NCBI GenBank assembly: GCA_002291955.1
Contig: DBBA01000097.1
Coordinates: 1 to 25,843 of the forward strand
DNA: 25,843 bases
From: Rhodobacteraceae bacterium UBA996
GTDB taxonomy: Bacteria > Pseudomonadota > Alphaproteobacteria > Rhodobacterales > Rhodobacteraceae
Reading direction: 5' to 3'
Positions within the stretch are counted from its first letter, which is position 1, and each line of letters begins with the position of its first letter. The notes below the pieces were generated by a model. That model was not told where the DNA came from and did not search any database. It saw nothing but the letters and a program-made list of their open reading frames with translations. Shown here in pieces: positions 16,390-23,531 of the stretch. The translations under genes were made by a program, and so were the position numbers.

Positions 16390-17466
16390 CTAGCGCATGG
16401 CGACGAACTCGAACGTGAATGTGGTCTCCGCCCCGACCGGTGGGGGCGGGAACGGCGCAGCGCGGCGGATATGGTTCAGCGCAACCCCGTCGAGCGCCGC
16501 CGAGCCCGAGGATCGCGCCACCGATACAGCGGCGAGCGCGCCGTACCGGTCGATGCGGAACGCCACGACCACCGTGCCGCGTTCGGGGGCGCGCGGACGG
16601 CGAAGGCGCGTGATCTGGCGAAGGACCTCTCCGGGGTAGTTCGACGCGGCTGCGTTGCCGTCCCGACCGGCGCTCTCGGCGCCACCGCCGGATGCGGCGG
16701 CGCGCGCCCCGGCCTGCCCGGTTGCCGAGCCTCGGCGGGCGTCCGTTGCGGCATTCCCGGCGGGCCGGGGAGGGGCGGCAGGCGCAACCGTGCTGTCTTG
16801 CCGGGTGGGCTGCGACCGCGACGCCTGCACCCGGCGCTCTTCTGGGCGCGCGGGCGGACGCGGTGCGGCTGTGGGGGCCAGATCGGAACTTGCTGCGAGC
16901 GTCTCGGGCGGAGCCGCGGCGGGCGACAGCGGCACTGCGGCTGCCGACGTTACGGAGGGTTCGGCTCTTGCGCCGTCCGCCGCTGCGACATGCGGTCGGG
17001 TGGTAGCCAGTTGCGATCGCACGGGTGGTGCGGTGGCCGGGGACACCGGGTGCGAAACGGCGGCGGCAGCAGGAGGGGCGGGGCGCATTGCAACAGGAAC
17101 TGCAAGGTCGGCCGCAGCAGAGACGGCCGGAACCGGGACCGGCACACTCGCTGAGGCCGGGACCGGCACCGGGGACGATTCTTGCGCGGGCACCTGGGCT
17201 TGCACCGTCTCTGCCGCGGGCGCCCGCTGGCGTTCAGACGCCGTCGCGCTGCCAAGGGCGGCGGCCGCAGTGGTCTGTGCGACGACCGGGATCGCACCGG
17301 CGGCAAAGTCCTCGAACGCCGCCCCGAGGGCTGCGGTCTCGGACCCGCCGCCCTCCAGCGCGACCTGGTCGGCGCGCGGCCCGGTTGCAACCAGACCAGC
17401 GGCATGCAGTACGCCGGACACCGCAAGCGCCACCGCCGCCCCGCACAAGGACCGCGCGCGCGTCAT
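16390..17466 (-). CDS. tonB: TonB energy-transducing protein
   Basis: This 358-residue protein couples the inner-membrane proton-motive force to the outer-membrane receptor. An N-terminal membrane anchor (about 8-25) is followed by a long Pro/Ala/Val-rich periplasm-spanning region (about 80-265). The C-terminal TonB domain starts near SNYPGEVLRQITRLRRPRAP and includes GTVVVAFRIDRYGALAAVSV and ALDGVALNHIRRAAPFPPPP. ATG 17466 overlaps the upstream exbD stop as ATGA; longer upstream frames are rejected because they run through exbD. It is the last gene of the receptor-ExbB-ExbD-ExbD-TonB run. The linker has tandem PVPVPA-type repeats, common in such proteins. Confidence 0.9.
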   Translation of the reverse strand: MTRARSLCGAAVALAVSGVLHAAGLVATGPRADQVALEGGGSETAALGAAFEDFAAGAIPVVAQTTAAAALGSATASERQRAPAAETVQAQVPAQESSPVPVPASASVPVPVPAVSAAADLAVPVAMRPAPPAAAAVSHPVSPATAPPVRSQLATTRPHVAAADGARAEPSVTSAAAVPLSPAAAPPETLAASSDLAPTAAPRPPARPEERRVQASRSQPTRQDSTVAPAAPPRPAGNAATDARRGSATGQAGARAAASGGGAESAGRDGNAAASNYPGEVLRQITRLRRPRAPERGTVVVAFRIDRYGALAAVSVARSSGSAALDGVALNHIRRAAPFPPPPVGAETTFTFEFVAMR

Positions 17467-17855
17467 GGCCCGAGGCTGCGCGCCGTGATCAGGCGCACCT
17501 CGCGCCCTGTCGCTGCGCGCAAAGCGCCCGCAAGTGCGATCAGATCGCGGGCGGGCACGTTCCGGTCGGGAAGAACGCGCAGGGGACCATTGGGCTGGGC
17601 GACCGCAAAGCCCTCTGGCGTGACGGCATCGCCTTGCCAAAGAGTTGTCCCGTCCGCCCGCAGGACGAGCGCGTCGTCGGGCACCCGCGCCGCGGCCAGC
17701 GCGGTATCCACAAGGTCCACGTCGCGGTCGACGGGCCGCGCGACCTGTCCCGCGACGAGGAAGAAAACCAGCATCAGGAAAACGATGTTGATGAGGGCAA
17801 TCGTCGGCTCGGCTTGGCGTCGCTGTCGGACCAAAGGTCGGAAGGCTGGGCGCAT
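17463..17855 (-). CDS. exbD: ExbD-like protein lacking the proton-carrying Asp
   Basis: This protein of about 130 residues has the ExbD layout: a short cytoplasmic N-terminus, one membrane helix and a periplasmic domain. At the place where ExbD has the essential Asp of its membrane helix (Asp25 in E. coli; LIDVIF in the neighbour), this protein reads ALINIVFLMLVFFLVAG, with Asn23 encoded by AAC. It therefore probably cannot carry protons itself and may act as a structural partner of the other ExbD. ATG 17855, four bases after the upstream stop, is preferred; GTG 17867 would add four residues. The 3' end overlaps tonB by ATGA. TolR is an alternative family label, but the TonB context favours ExbD. 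Confidence 0.85.
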   Translation of the reverse strand: MRPAFRPLVRQRRQAEPTIALINIVFLMLVFFLVAGQVARPVDRDVDLVDTALAAARVPDDALVLRADGTTLWQGDAVTPEGFAVAQPNGPLRVLPDRNVPARDLIALAGALRAATGREVRLITARSLGP

Positions 17856-17859
17856 CGGT

Positions 17860-18237
17860 TCACCCACTGATCAGGCGCAGCCGCAGGCCCGCCACACCCT
17901 GGCCCGCGGCCAGAACGTCGACCAGCCGCTGCGCGGTAACACCTTCGGCGGAGGCGACCAGCACGAGCCCGCCCTCGACCGCCGCCAGCGCACCGGGCAG
18001 GTCCGCCAGCGCGACCTCGGTGAGGTTCAGCATCACCCGGTCCGGCAGCACCCGAAGGAAGACCGGGGGCGGGCCGTCGGCCACCTCCGCCCCGCCCGTG
18101 GCCGCCAGGAACGGCAGGTCTGCGAACCGGGTAAATGTCGATGACAGCATGAAGAACAACAGCAAGAGAAAGATCACGTCGATGAGCGAGGTCATCGAAA
18201 TCGCCCGCCTCTGCCGAGGTCGGTCCTGACTAGGCAT
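17860..18237 (-). CDS. exbD: ExbD, with canonical membrane Asp
   Basis: This 125-residue inner-membrane protein is the canonical ExbD of the locus. Its single membrane helix contains MTSLIDVIFLLLLFFML with the key Asp at residue 20, and a periplasmic domain follows (PVFLRVLPDRVMLN to the end). ATG 18237 lies inside the end of exbB (8-base overlap). With ExbB it would form the proton channel that energises TonB. The two ExbD genes in a row differ strongly in sequence, so this is not a recent duplication. Confidence 0.9.
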   Translation of the reverse strand: MPSQDRPRQRRAISMTSLIDVIFLLLLFFMLSSTFTRFADLPFLAATGGAEVADGPPPVFLRVLPDRVMLNLTEVALADLPGALAAVEGGLVLVASAEGVTAQRLVDVLAAGQGVAGLRLRLISG

Positions 18238-18892
18238 GGGCCACGCGACCCGGGACAGGACCGGCCAGGGCGTCCTCGGTCATGCCGGGGGCAAGCGCGC
18301 CTTCGATCAGCGTCTCGGCCAAGCGGCGTTCGACGGCCACGCGCCCGTCGAGCCACGACAGGACGGCCGTGACCGGCATTGCCACCGCAAGTCCCGCAGC
18401 CGTTGTCATGAGCGCGACCCAGATGCCGCCCGCCAGCACCGACGGATCGACGTCCTGCCCGGCCACCTGCATTGCCCGGAAGGCATCGATCATCCCCAAC
18501 ACGGTTCCGAACAGCCCCAGCAGCGGGGCCGTCTGCGCCACGGCATCCAGCAGCCGGAACCCGGTTTCCAGCCGCGCCAGCCGCGCCTCGGCCAGCGCAT
18601 ACAGACGCTCGCGCCCCGCACCCGTGCGCAGAGCCAGCGCCAGCACCGGACCCAGATGCGACGGTGCCGCGTCGACCAGCGCCACGGCGCGGGTGCGCGC
18701 GCCCGCGTCGGATGCGGCCAGCGCGGCGGTCAGACCACCGTGCCGCCCCACGCCCAACGCGCGGAACTGCACCAGCTTCCACAGCACGACCGCCCCTGCC
18801 ACGACCGACAGACCAAGGATCACCGCCACCACCCAGCCGCCCAGGTCGATGAACCCCAGGATCGCCTCGCGCGCCTGCACCAGATGGATCAT
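18230..18892 (-). CDS. exbB: ExbB proton-channel protein (MotA/TolQ/ExbB family)
   Basis: This 220-residue protein is the pentameric channel component of the TonB-ExbB-ExbD motor. Three membrane segments are visible, at about 18-40, near DAVAQTAPLLGLFGTVLGMI, and near GIWVALMTTAAGLAVAMPVT. The stretch from APLLGLFGTV through the third helix is the family hallmark, including the Thr residues that line the channel. The chain is shorter at the N-terminus than E. coli ExbB and has no extra periplasmic extension. ATG 18892 overlaps the previous stop as ATGA. TolQ is an alternative, but the genetic context with TonB and the receptor favours ExbB. Confidence 0.9.
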   Translation of the reverse strand: MIHLVQAREAILGFIDLGGWVVAVILGLSVVAGAVVLWKLVQFRALGVGRHGGLTAALAASDAGARTRAVALVDAAPSHLGPVLALALRTGAGRERLYALAEARLARLETGFRLLDAVAQTAPLLGLFGTVLGMIDAFRAMQVAGQDVDPSVLAGGIWVALMTTAAGLAVAMPVTAVLSWLDGRVAVERRLAETLIEGALAPGMTEDALAGPVPGRVAHA

Positions 18893-19293
18893 TGCGCGAC
18901 CTCCACCCCCGGGGCGGACCCGGTGACCGCCAGCGCGGCAGCACAGGACGCGGCATCCACGCCGTCGCCCGCACAGGACGCCACGCCGTTTACCAGCACC
19001 TGCGCCACGTCCGCGCAGGCTATGCCCGCCACGTCGAATTGCCGCACCCGGCGCCGGTCGGCGGGCAGGTCGCCAAAGTCGAACAGCGTCAGCGCCGCGA
19101 CCCGACCCGCGCGGTCGAAGATCACCGTCTCCAGCACCAGCGAAGTCAGGGGCGCCAGCGCATTGTCCGCGACGAAGGTCAGGCGACAGGCGCTGTCCGC
19201 GTCGTCCAGCCGGTTCAGGTCCAGCGCCAGACCCGCTGCGTCCGCTGCCGCGGGACCGGCCGCCGCCAGCACGATTACGGCCGCCCTTACCAT
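18889..19293 (-). CDS. Small exported Cys-containing protein of unknown function in the receptor operon
   Basis: This 134-residue protein lacks a named function. I recall similar proteins annotated as hypothetical between receptor and exbB genes in Rhodobacteraceae, but have not verified that. A signal peptide covers about residues 1-18 (VIVLAAAGPAAADA). Four cysteines (36, 93, 107, 117) could form two periplasmic disulfides. Central features are ACRLTFVADN, VLETVIFDRAGRVAALTLFDF and VRQFDVAGIACADV. ATG 19293 overlaps the receptor gene end by 7 bases, and its stop overlaps exbB by ATGA. That places it firmly in the operon and suggests a role in receptor or TonB function, or in heme handling. 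The longer upstream frame is a shadow of the receptor. Confidence 0.75.
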   Translation of the reverse strand: MVRAAVIVLAAAGPAAADAAGLALDLNRLDDADSACRLTFVADNALAPLTSLVLETVIFDRAGRVAALTLFDFGDLPADRRRVRQFDVAGIACADVAQVLVNGVASCAGDGVDAASCAAALAVTGSAPGVEVAQ

Positions 19294-21428
19294 GTGATCG
19301 CCCGCGCCAGGCTGAACTTCACCGTCTGCCCGCGCCCCTGATCCAGCGACAGGTTGTTCCGGTACGGCGTGTCCAGCACGTTCTCGACCGCCACCTGCAC
19401 GTCGAAGCCTGCCAGCGGCCCGTCCTCGGGCGTCCACGACACGAACAGGTCGTGCGTCTCGTAGTCCGCAAAGCGGGTTTCGGTGATCGCCCCGGTGGTC
19501 ACGTTCCGCGTCGCGGTGGTGATCTCGTCGGCGAAGGTCCCGCGCCAGCCGAATTCGATCCCCCGGCCCGGCAGCCGCCCGCCCAGCGTGAGTGCCAGCG
19601 TGTCGGCGGGCGTGGTGGACAGGGTGTACCCGAAATCGCGGTCGGTGCCGCGCACGGTGGACCAGGCGACGCGGCCGAAGAAGCGGTCGGTCTCGTAGCC
19701 TGCCTCCAACTCGGCACCCTCGAATTCGGCGCTCGCAAGATTGCGGAAGAATACCGTGTCGGTGCTGGGCGTGGTTGTGATCAGGTTGTCGATGCGGTTG
19801 CGGAAGACCGTGGCTTTCAGCTGTAGGCTGTCGCCATCCGCAAACAGACCGTCGCGGCTGTAGGCGAGGCCGAGTTCGATGTTCGTTGCCTCTTCCTTTT
19901 CAAGGTCGATGGCGGGCCGCTTGTTGGCGCCGCTGGTGCCAAGACCGGTGCCCGAGAACGAGTAGAGCTCGTCCAGCGTCGGCAGCCGCTGGGTCCGCGC
20001 GACCGACCCGAACACCGACAGGTCGTCGGTAATGTCGTAGAGCGCGGCAAAGGTCAGCGCCGTGGCGCTGTCGTCAACATCCGCGCCGTTGCGAACCAGT
20101 TCGCCGGGTCGCCGCTGGCCGAAGTCGATCCGCGCGCCCGGGATCAGCGTCAGGCGGTCGCCGATGACCAGTTCCGACTGCGCGTAAAGGCCGATCTTCG
20201 TGTCGGTGCCTTCCGGGTGGAACCCCAACAACCCCGCCGCCTCGGCCACCCGGCGCTGATTGGTCGCCTGCAAGCCGAAAGTCAGGAAGTTGTCCCAGCC
20301 GTTGCCCGACAGATCGGCCGTATTCTCGACCTTCAGCATGGCGGTGCGATAGGCATAGGTCACGTTGCAGAACACGTTCGCGTTCGACGGGATCGGCAGG
20401 CAGGGCTGCGTCAGGCCGGTGGTCAGGCTGCGCGCGTCGGACTGGACGACGGTGGTGTCGGACCAGGCCAGTTGCACCCGTGGATTGAACCAGCCGTCGC
20501 CGTCGTGCCGCCAGTCCAGACTGACCGTGTCGTCGCGCACCTGCCGGTCGACGCTGCCAAAGCCTGTTGCGACGGCATCCCCGCCCCCGGTCTGGGCCAG
20601 CGTCGCGTCGTCGGCGTCCGAGGTGAACCGCTGCCACGACAGGCGCAGGGTCTGCGCGTCGTTCAGGCGGAACGTGCCCTTCAGCAGCGCGGACGGCGCC
20701 TCGAAGCCACTGCCGAGGACAGGCTCACCGGTGTCGTCGGCATCGCCGGTCTCGTAGTCGTCCGCCGTGCGGTAGCCCAGCGCGGCAAGGAACTCGGCCC
20801 CGTCCACGGGTCGCGTGGCGTAGATGACCGACCCGAGCCTGCCGTTGCCGTTCGACTCGACACCGAACTTCAGCCGCAGGGCGCCGGTGCCGCCGTCAGG
20901 GATGAAATCGCCCGCATCCTTGGTCTCGAAGTTCACCACACCGCCAGTCGCGCCCGACCCGTACAGCGTGGCCGACCCCGGCCCGCGCAGCACCTCGACC
21001 CGGCGGTAAAGCTCGGGGTCCGAGAAGAACGACCCCAGCCGGTACTGCTCGTAGAACTTGGGCACCCCGTCCACGTTGACGATGATCCGCGCCTCGGACG
21101 CCGATTGCTCGGTCGCGCCGATGCCGCGGATGTTGAACGCGAACCCCAACGGGCGGTCCGACCCAGCGGTCTGCGCGCCCGGCACGTTGCGCAGGATCTG
21201 GCCCACGTTCGCGGCCTGCTCGCGGTCGATGTCCTCCTGGTCCAGTGTGGTGACCGCCTGCGGCGTGTCGATGGCGACCTTCTGCTGGCCCGCGCCGAAC
21301 ACAAGGCGACCGAGGAAGGTTCCCCCGTCCTGCGCCGCCACCGGCAGCGTCATGGGCGCGGCCATCAGGGCCGAAGTCATCAGAAGGCAGGCCATCCCCG
21401 GCCTGCGCGGTCGTGCGCGCGTCGTCAT
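19287..21428 (-). CDS. hmuR: TonB-dependent outer-membrane receptor, probable heme/hemoprotein uptake
   Basis: This 713-residue TonB-dependent receptor has an N-terminal signal peptide (to about residue 33). A plug domain follows, with TPQAVTTLDQEDIDREQA, GQILRNVPGAQ, FNIRGIG and VEVLRGPGSATLYGSGATGG, and then a 22-strand-type barrel ending in aromatic W (ARAITW). ATG 21428 is preferred (GGGGA upstream); ATG 21440 would add four residues. It leads the exbBDD-tonB run and is divergent from hmuSTUV, so heme is the likely cargo. The classical FRAP and NPNL motifs of heme receptors are not clear: the region reads RLPTLDELYSF and RPAIDLEKEEATNIELG. Two cysteines 11 residues apart (PCLPIPSNANVFCN) probably bridge an extracellular loop. 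Another iron complex remains possible. Confidence 0.82.
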   Translation of the reverse strand: MTTRARPRRPGMACLLMTSALMAAPMTLPVAAQDGGTFLGRLVFGAGQQKVAIDTPQAVTTLDQEDIDREQAANVGQILRNVPGAQTAGSDRPLGFAFNIRGIGATEQSASEARIIVNVDGVPKFYEQYRLGSFFSDPELYRRVEVLRGPGSATLYGSGATGGVVNFETKDAGDFIPDGGTGALRLKFGVESNGNGRLGSVIYATRPVDGAEFLAALGYRTADDYETGDADDTGEPVLGSGFEAPSALLKGTFRLNDAQTLRLSWQRFTSDADDATLAQTGGGDAVATGFGSVDRQVRDDTVSLDWRHDGDGWFNPRVQLAWSDTTVVQSDARSLTTGLTQPCLPIPSNANVFCNVTYAYRTAMLKVENTADLSGNGWDNFLTFGLQATNQRRVAEAAGLLGFHPEGTDTKIGLYAQSELVIGDRLTLIPGARIDFGQRRPGELVRNGADVDDSATALTFAALYDITDDLSVFGSVARTQRLPTLDELYSFSGTGLGTSGANKRPAIDLEKEEATNIELGLAYSRDGLFADGDSLQLKATVFRNRIDNLITTTPSTDTVFFRNLASAEFEGAELEAGYETDRFFGRVAWSTVRGTDRDFGYTLSTTPADTLALTLGGRLPGRGIEFGWRGTFADEITTATRNVTTGAITETRFADYETHDLFVSWTPEDGPLAGFDVQVAVENVLDTPYRNNLSLDQGRGQTVKFSLARAITW

Positions 21429-21510
21429 CCCGTTCCCCATCCGGTTTTTCGTGGTTCGGCTGGCGGGATCGCTGGCGCGGGCCGGGATGGTGTGATCCCG
21501 GCTTGACGGG

Positions 21511-21539
21511 CTTCTATGTTGTCTGACAGAAACCGTCAA
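21511..21539 (-). promoter_or_regulatory. Predicted sigma-70-like promoter of the receptor operon
   Basis: On the minus strand TTGACG (21539-21534) and TAGAAG (21516-21511) are separated by exactly 17 bases, a good sigma-70-type match about 80 bases upstream of the receptor ATG. It is overlaid by an iron-box-like element, so bound repressor would block polymerase. Confidence 0.55.
21524..21538. promoter_or_regulatory. Iron-Rhodo-box/RirA-like site between receptor and hmuS
   Basis: TGA-CAGAAACCG-TCA matches TGA-N9-TCA exactly, as does the site at 13424-13438. It overlaps the -35 and spacer of the receptor promoter, and lies about 110 bases upstream of hmuS on the other side, so it could repress both transcripts when iron is plentiful. 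A longer inverted repeat, TTGACGG (21503-21509) with CCGTCAA (21533-21539), surrounds it. Confidence 0.6.
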
Positions 21540-21563
21540 GTATCGCGCCGGTCTTCCAGCCAC

Positions 21564-21584
21564 GCCCCACGCGGGGCGCCCCGC
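21564..21584 (+). repeat. Overlapping GC hairpin elements in the hmuS leader
   Basis: GCCCC (21564-21568) can pair with GGGGC (21573-21577), while the same GGGGC is part of a perfect 14-base palindrome with the following GCCCC (21571-21584). These pairings are mutually exclusive. This could be chance in GC-rich DNA. Confidence 0.3.
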
Positions 21585-21607
21585 CAGACCCGGGACCCTG
21601 CGCTTCC

Positions 21608-21626
21608 CCCGCCCGGATTGGGCGGG
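21608..21626 (+). promoter_or_regulatory. Hairpin immediately before the hmuS ribosome binding site
   Basis: CCCGCCC (21608-21614) and GGGCGGG (21620-21626) form a perfect 7-base GC stem with loop GGATT, ending four bases before the unusually strong Shine-Dalgarno AAGGAGGT (21631-21638). It may influence translation or mRNA stability. No ligand-binding RNA class is recognised. Confidence 0.4.
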
Positions 21627-21645
21627 CAGCAAGGAGGTCTGACGA

Positions 21646-22686
21646 ATGATCCTGTCCCCCGACCGCGTCAGCGCCATCGCCACGGCGCGGGCCGAGCGCC
21701 CGAAGATGCGCGACCGCGACCTGGCCGATGTGCTCGGCATCCGCGAGGCCGAACTGCTCGCCGCCGATCTGGGCCACGGCGTGCGCCGCATCGCCGCCGA
21801 CCCCGGGCGGCTCATGCCCGCGGTAGCAACGCTGGGCGACGTCATGGCGCTGACCCGCAACGACGCCTGCGTGCATGAACGCCGCGGCCAGTACGGCGCC
21901 TTCCACGCGGGCGACCACGCCGCCATGGTGCTGGGCGAGGAGATCGACCTGCGCATCTTCCCGCGCCACTGGGTCCACGCCTTTGCGGTCGAGCGTGACG
22001 GCGAGGGCGGACCACGCCGCAGCCTGCAGGTGTTCGATGCCGCGGGCGATGCCGTGCACAAGATCCATCTGGGCGAAGGGTCCGACCCGGGCGCCTTCGC
22101 CGCGCTGGTGGCCGACCTGTCGCTGCCCGATGACGCACCCTTCGACCTGACCCCCCGCGCGCTGCCCGAGGCGCCCCGGGTGAACGACAGCAAGATCGAG
22201 ACCCTGCGCGAAGGCTGGGCGCGGATGACCGACACGCACCAGTTCCTGGCCACGACGAGCCGCCTGAAGTTCGACCGGCTGGGCGCCTATCGCGCCGTCG
22301 GCGTGCCCTGGGCGATCCGCCTGCCGGACAGCGCCGTGGTGGACGTGCTGCGGGGCGCGGGCGCTCAGGGCCTGCCGATCATGGTCTTCGTCGGCAACCG
22401 CGGCTGCATCCAGATCCACTCCGGCCCCGTCACGCGGCTGGAACCCATGGGGCCGTGGTTCAACGTGCTTGACCCGCGCTTCAATCTGCACCTGCGCGCC
22501 GACAAGGTCGCCGAGGTCTGGCTGGTGCGCAAACCGACGAAGCGCGGCGATGCCGTCTCGGTCGAGGGGTTCGATGACCGCGGCCAGCTGATCCTGCAAC
22601 TGTTCGGCAAGCGGTCCGAGGCCGCGACCGACACCGCCGCATGGGACGCGCTGGCCATTGGGCTGACCGACGGGGTGGCGGCATGA
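21646..22686 (+). CDS. hmuS: HmuS/HemS-type cytoplasmic heme-handling protein
   Basis: This 346-residue cytoplasmic protein of the HemS/HmuS/ChuS family accepts heme from the HmuUV importer; family members bind, traffic or degrade heme. Two structurally similar halves are visible, with RNDACVHERRGQYGAF in the first and VFVGNRGCIQIHSGPV in the second. RMTDTHQF contains His198, equivalent to the heme-ligand His196 of Yersinia HemS. The late segment GPWFNVLDPRFNLHLR is also typical. ATG 21646 follows an almost perfect AAGGAGGT. The stop overlaps hmuT by ATGA. No separate heme oxygenase gene is seen in the window, so HmuS may be the local heme-processing step. Confidence 0.92.
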   Translation: MILSPDRVSAIATARAERPKMRDRDLADVLGIREAELLAADLGHGVRRIAADPGRLMPAVATLGDVMALTRNDACVHERRGQYGAFHAGDHAAMVLGEEIDLRIFPRHWVHAFAVERDGEGGPRRSLQVFDAAGDAVHKIHLGEGSDPGAFAALVADLSLPDDAPFDLTPRALPEAPRVNDSKIETLREGWARMTDTHQFLATTSRLKFDRLGAYRAVGVPWAIRLPDSAVVDVLRGAGAQGLPIMVFVGNRGCIQIHSGPVTRLEPMGPWFNVLDPRFNLHLRADKVAEVWLVRKPTKRGDAVSVEGFDDRGQLILQLFGKRSEAATDTAAWDALAIGLTDGVAA

Positions 22687-23531
22687 TCCGCCTCGCTCTT
22701 GCCCTCGCCCTGATCCCCGGGATCACCCTCGCCGATGGCCCTTCCCGCGTCATCGCTGCGGGCGGGTCGGTGGCCGAGATCGTGTTCGCCCTTGGCGCCG
22801 GCGACCGGCTGATCGCGCGGGATACGACCTCGTCGCACCCGCCCGAGGTTCAGGCCCTGCCCGACGTCGGCTACGTCCGCGCGCTGTCGGCCGAGAACCT
22901 GATCGCGATGGACCCCGACTTGATCCTTGCCGAACATGACGCCGGCCCGCCCGAGGTGATGGAGATCCTGCGCCGCACCGGCATCCCGGTTGTCACCGTA
23001 CCGCAGGCGCTGGACCCGGGCGGGGTGGCGGCGAAGATCGCCACGGTGGCCGACGCGCTGGACCTGGCCGAGGCGGGCGCCGCCCTGCAGGCAGAGGTGG
23101 CCGACCGTCTGGCGCTGGCGGAGGCCGCCCGGGCCGCCCTTTCGCCGCGGCCACGGGTGATGTTCATCCTGTCCATGCAGGGCGGACGGCTGCTCGTTGG
23201 CGGAACCGGCACCTCGGCCGAAGCGATGATCGCGCTTGCGGGCGGGGTGAACGCGGTCACCGGGATCGACGGCTACAAGCCCCTGACCGACGAGGCCGCC
23301 GTGACCGCCGCGCCCGACGTCATCCTGATGATGGACCGCGGCGGCGACCACGCGGTGACGCTGGCCGACATCGCGGCGCATCCGGCCCTGCGGCTGACGC
23401 CCGCGGGCGCGGAGGGGCGGGTCGCCACCATGGACGGGCTGTATCTGCTCGGCTTCGGTCCGCGCACGGGCGATGCGGCGCTGGAGCTGACCGGGCGGCT
23501 TCGCGACCTGATGGCCGGGGGCAAGGGCTGA
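22683..23531 (+). CDS. hmuT: Periplasmic heme-binding protein HmuT
   Basis: This 282-residue periplasmic binding protein of the class III (TroA/BtuF) fold would carry heme from the receptor to HmuUV. The signal peptide is residues 1-17. The DVGYVRALSAE stretch places Tyr64 at the position of the heme-ligand Tyr in known HmuT/ShuT proteins, preceded by RDTTSSHPPE. Other markers are MFILSMQGGRLLVGGTGTSA and TGIDGYKPLTDEA, both recurring in HmuT. ATG 22683 overlaps the hmuS stop (ATGA), and the stop overlaps hmuU (TGATG). The longer upstream frame is a shadow of hmuS. Confidence 0.92.
   Translation: MIRLALALALIPGITLADGPSRVIAAGGSVAEIVFALGAGDRLIARDTTSSHPPEVQALPDVGYVRALSAENLIAMDPDLILAEHDAGPPEVMEILRRTGIPVVTVPQALDPGGVAAKIATVADALDLAEAGAALQAEVADRLALAEAARAALSPRPRVMFILSMQGGRLLVGGTGTSAEAMIALAGGVNAVTGIDGYKPLTDEAAVTAAPDVILMMDRGGDHAVTLADIAAHPALRLTPAGAEGRVATMDGLYLLGFGPRTGDAALELTGRLRDLMAGGKG

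Noticed and set aside
21440..22253. N-terminal extension of the receptor frame up to 22253
   Set aside because: It would overlap hmuS antisense and bury the signal peptide; the receptor begins at 21428 or 21440.
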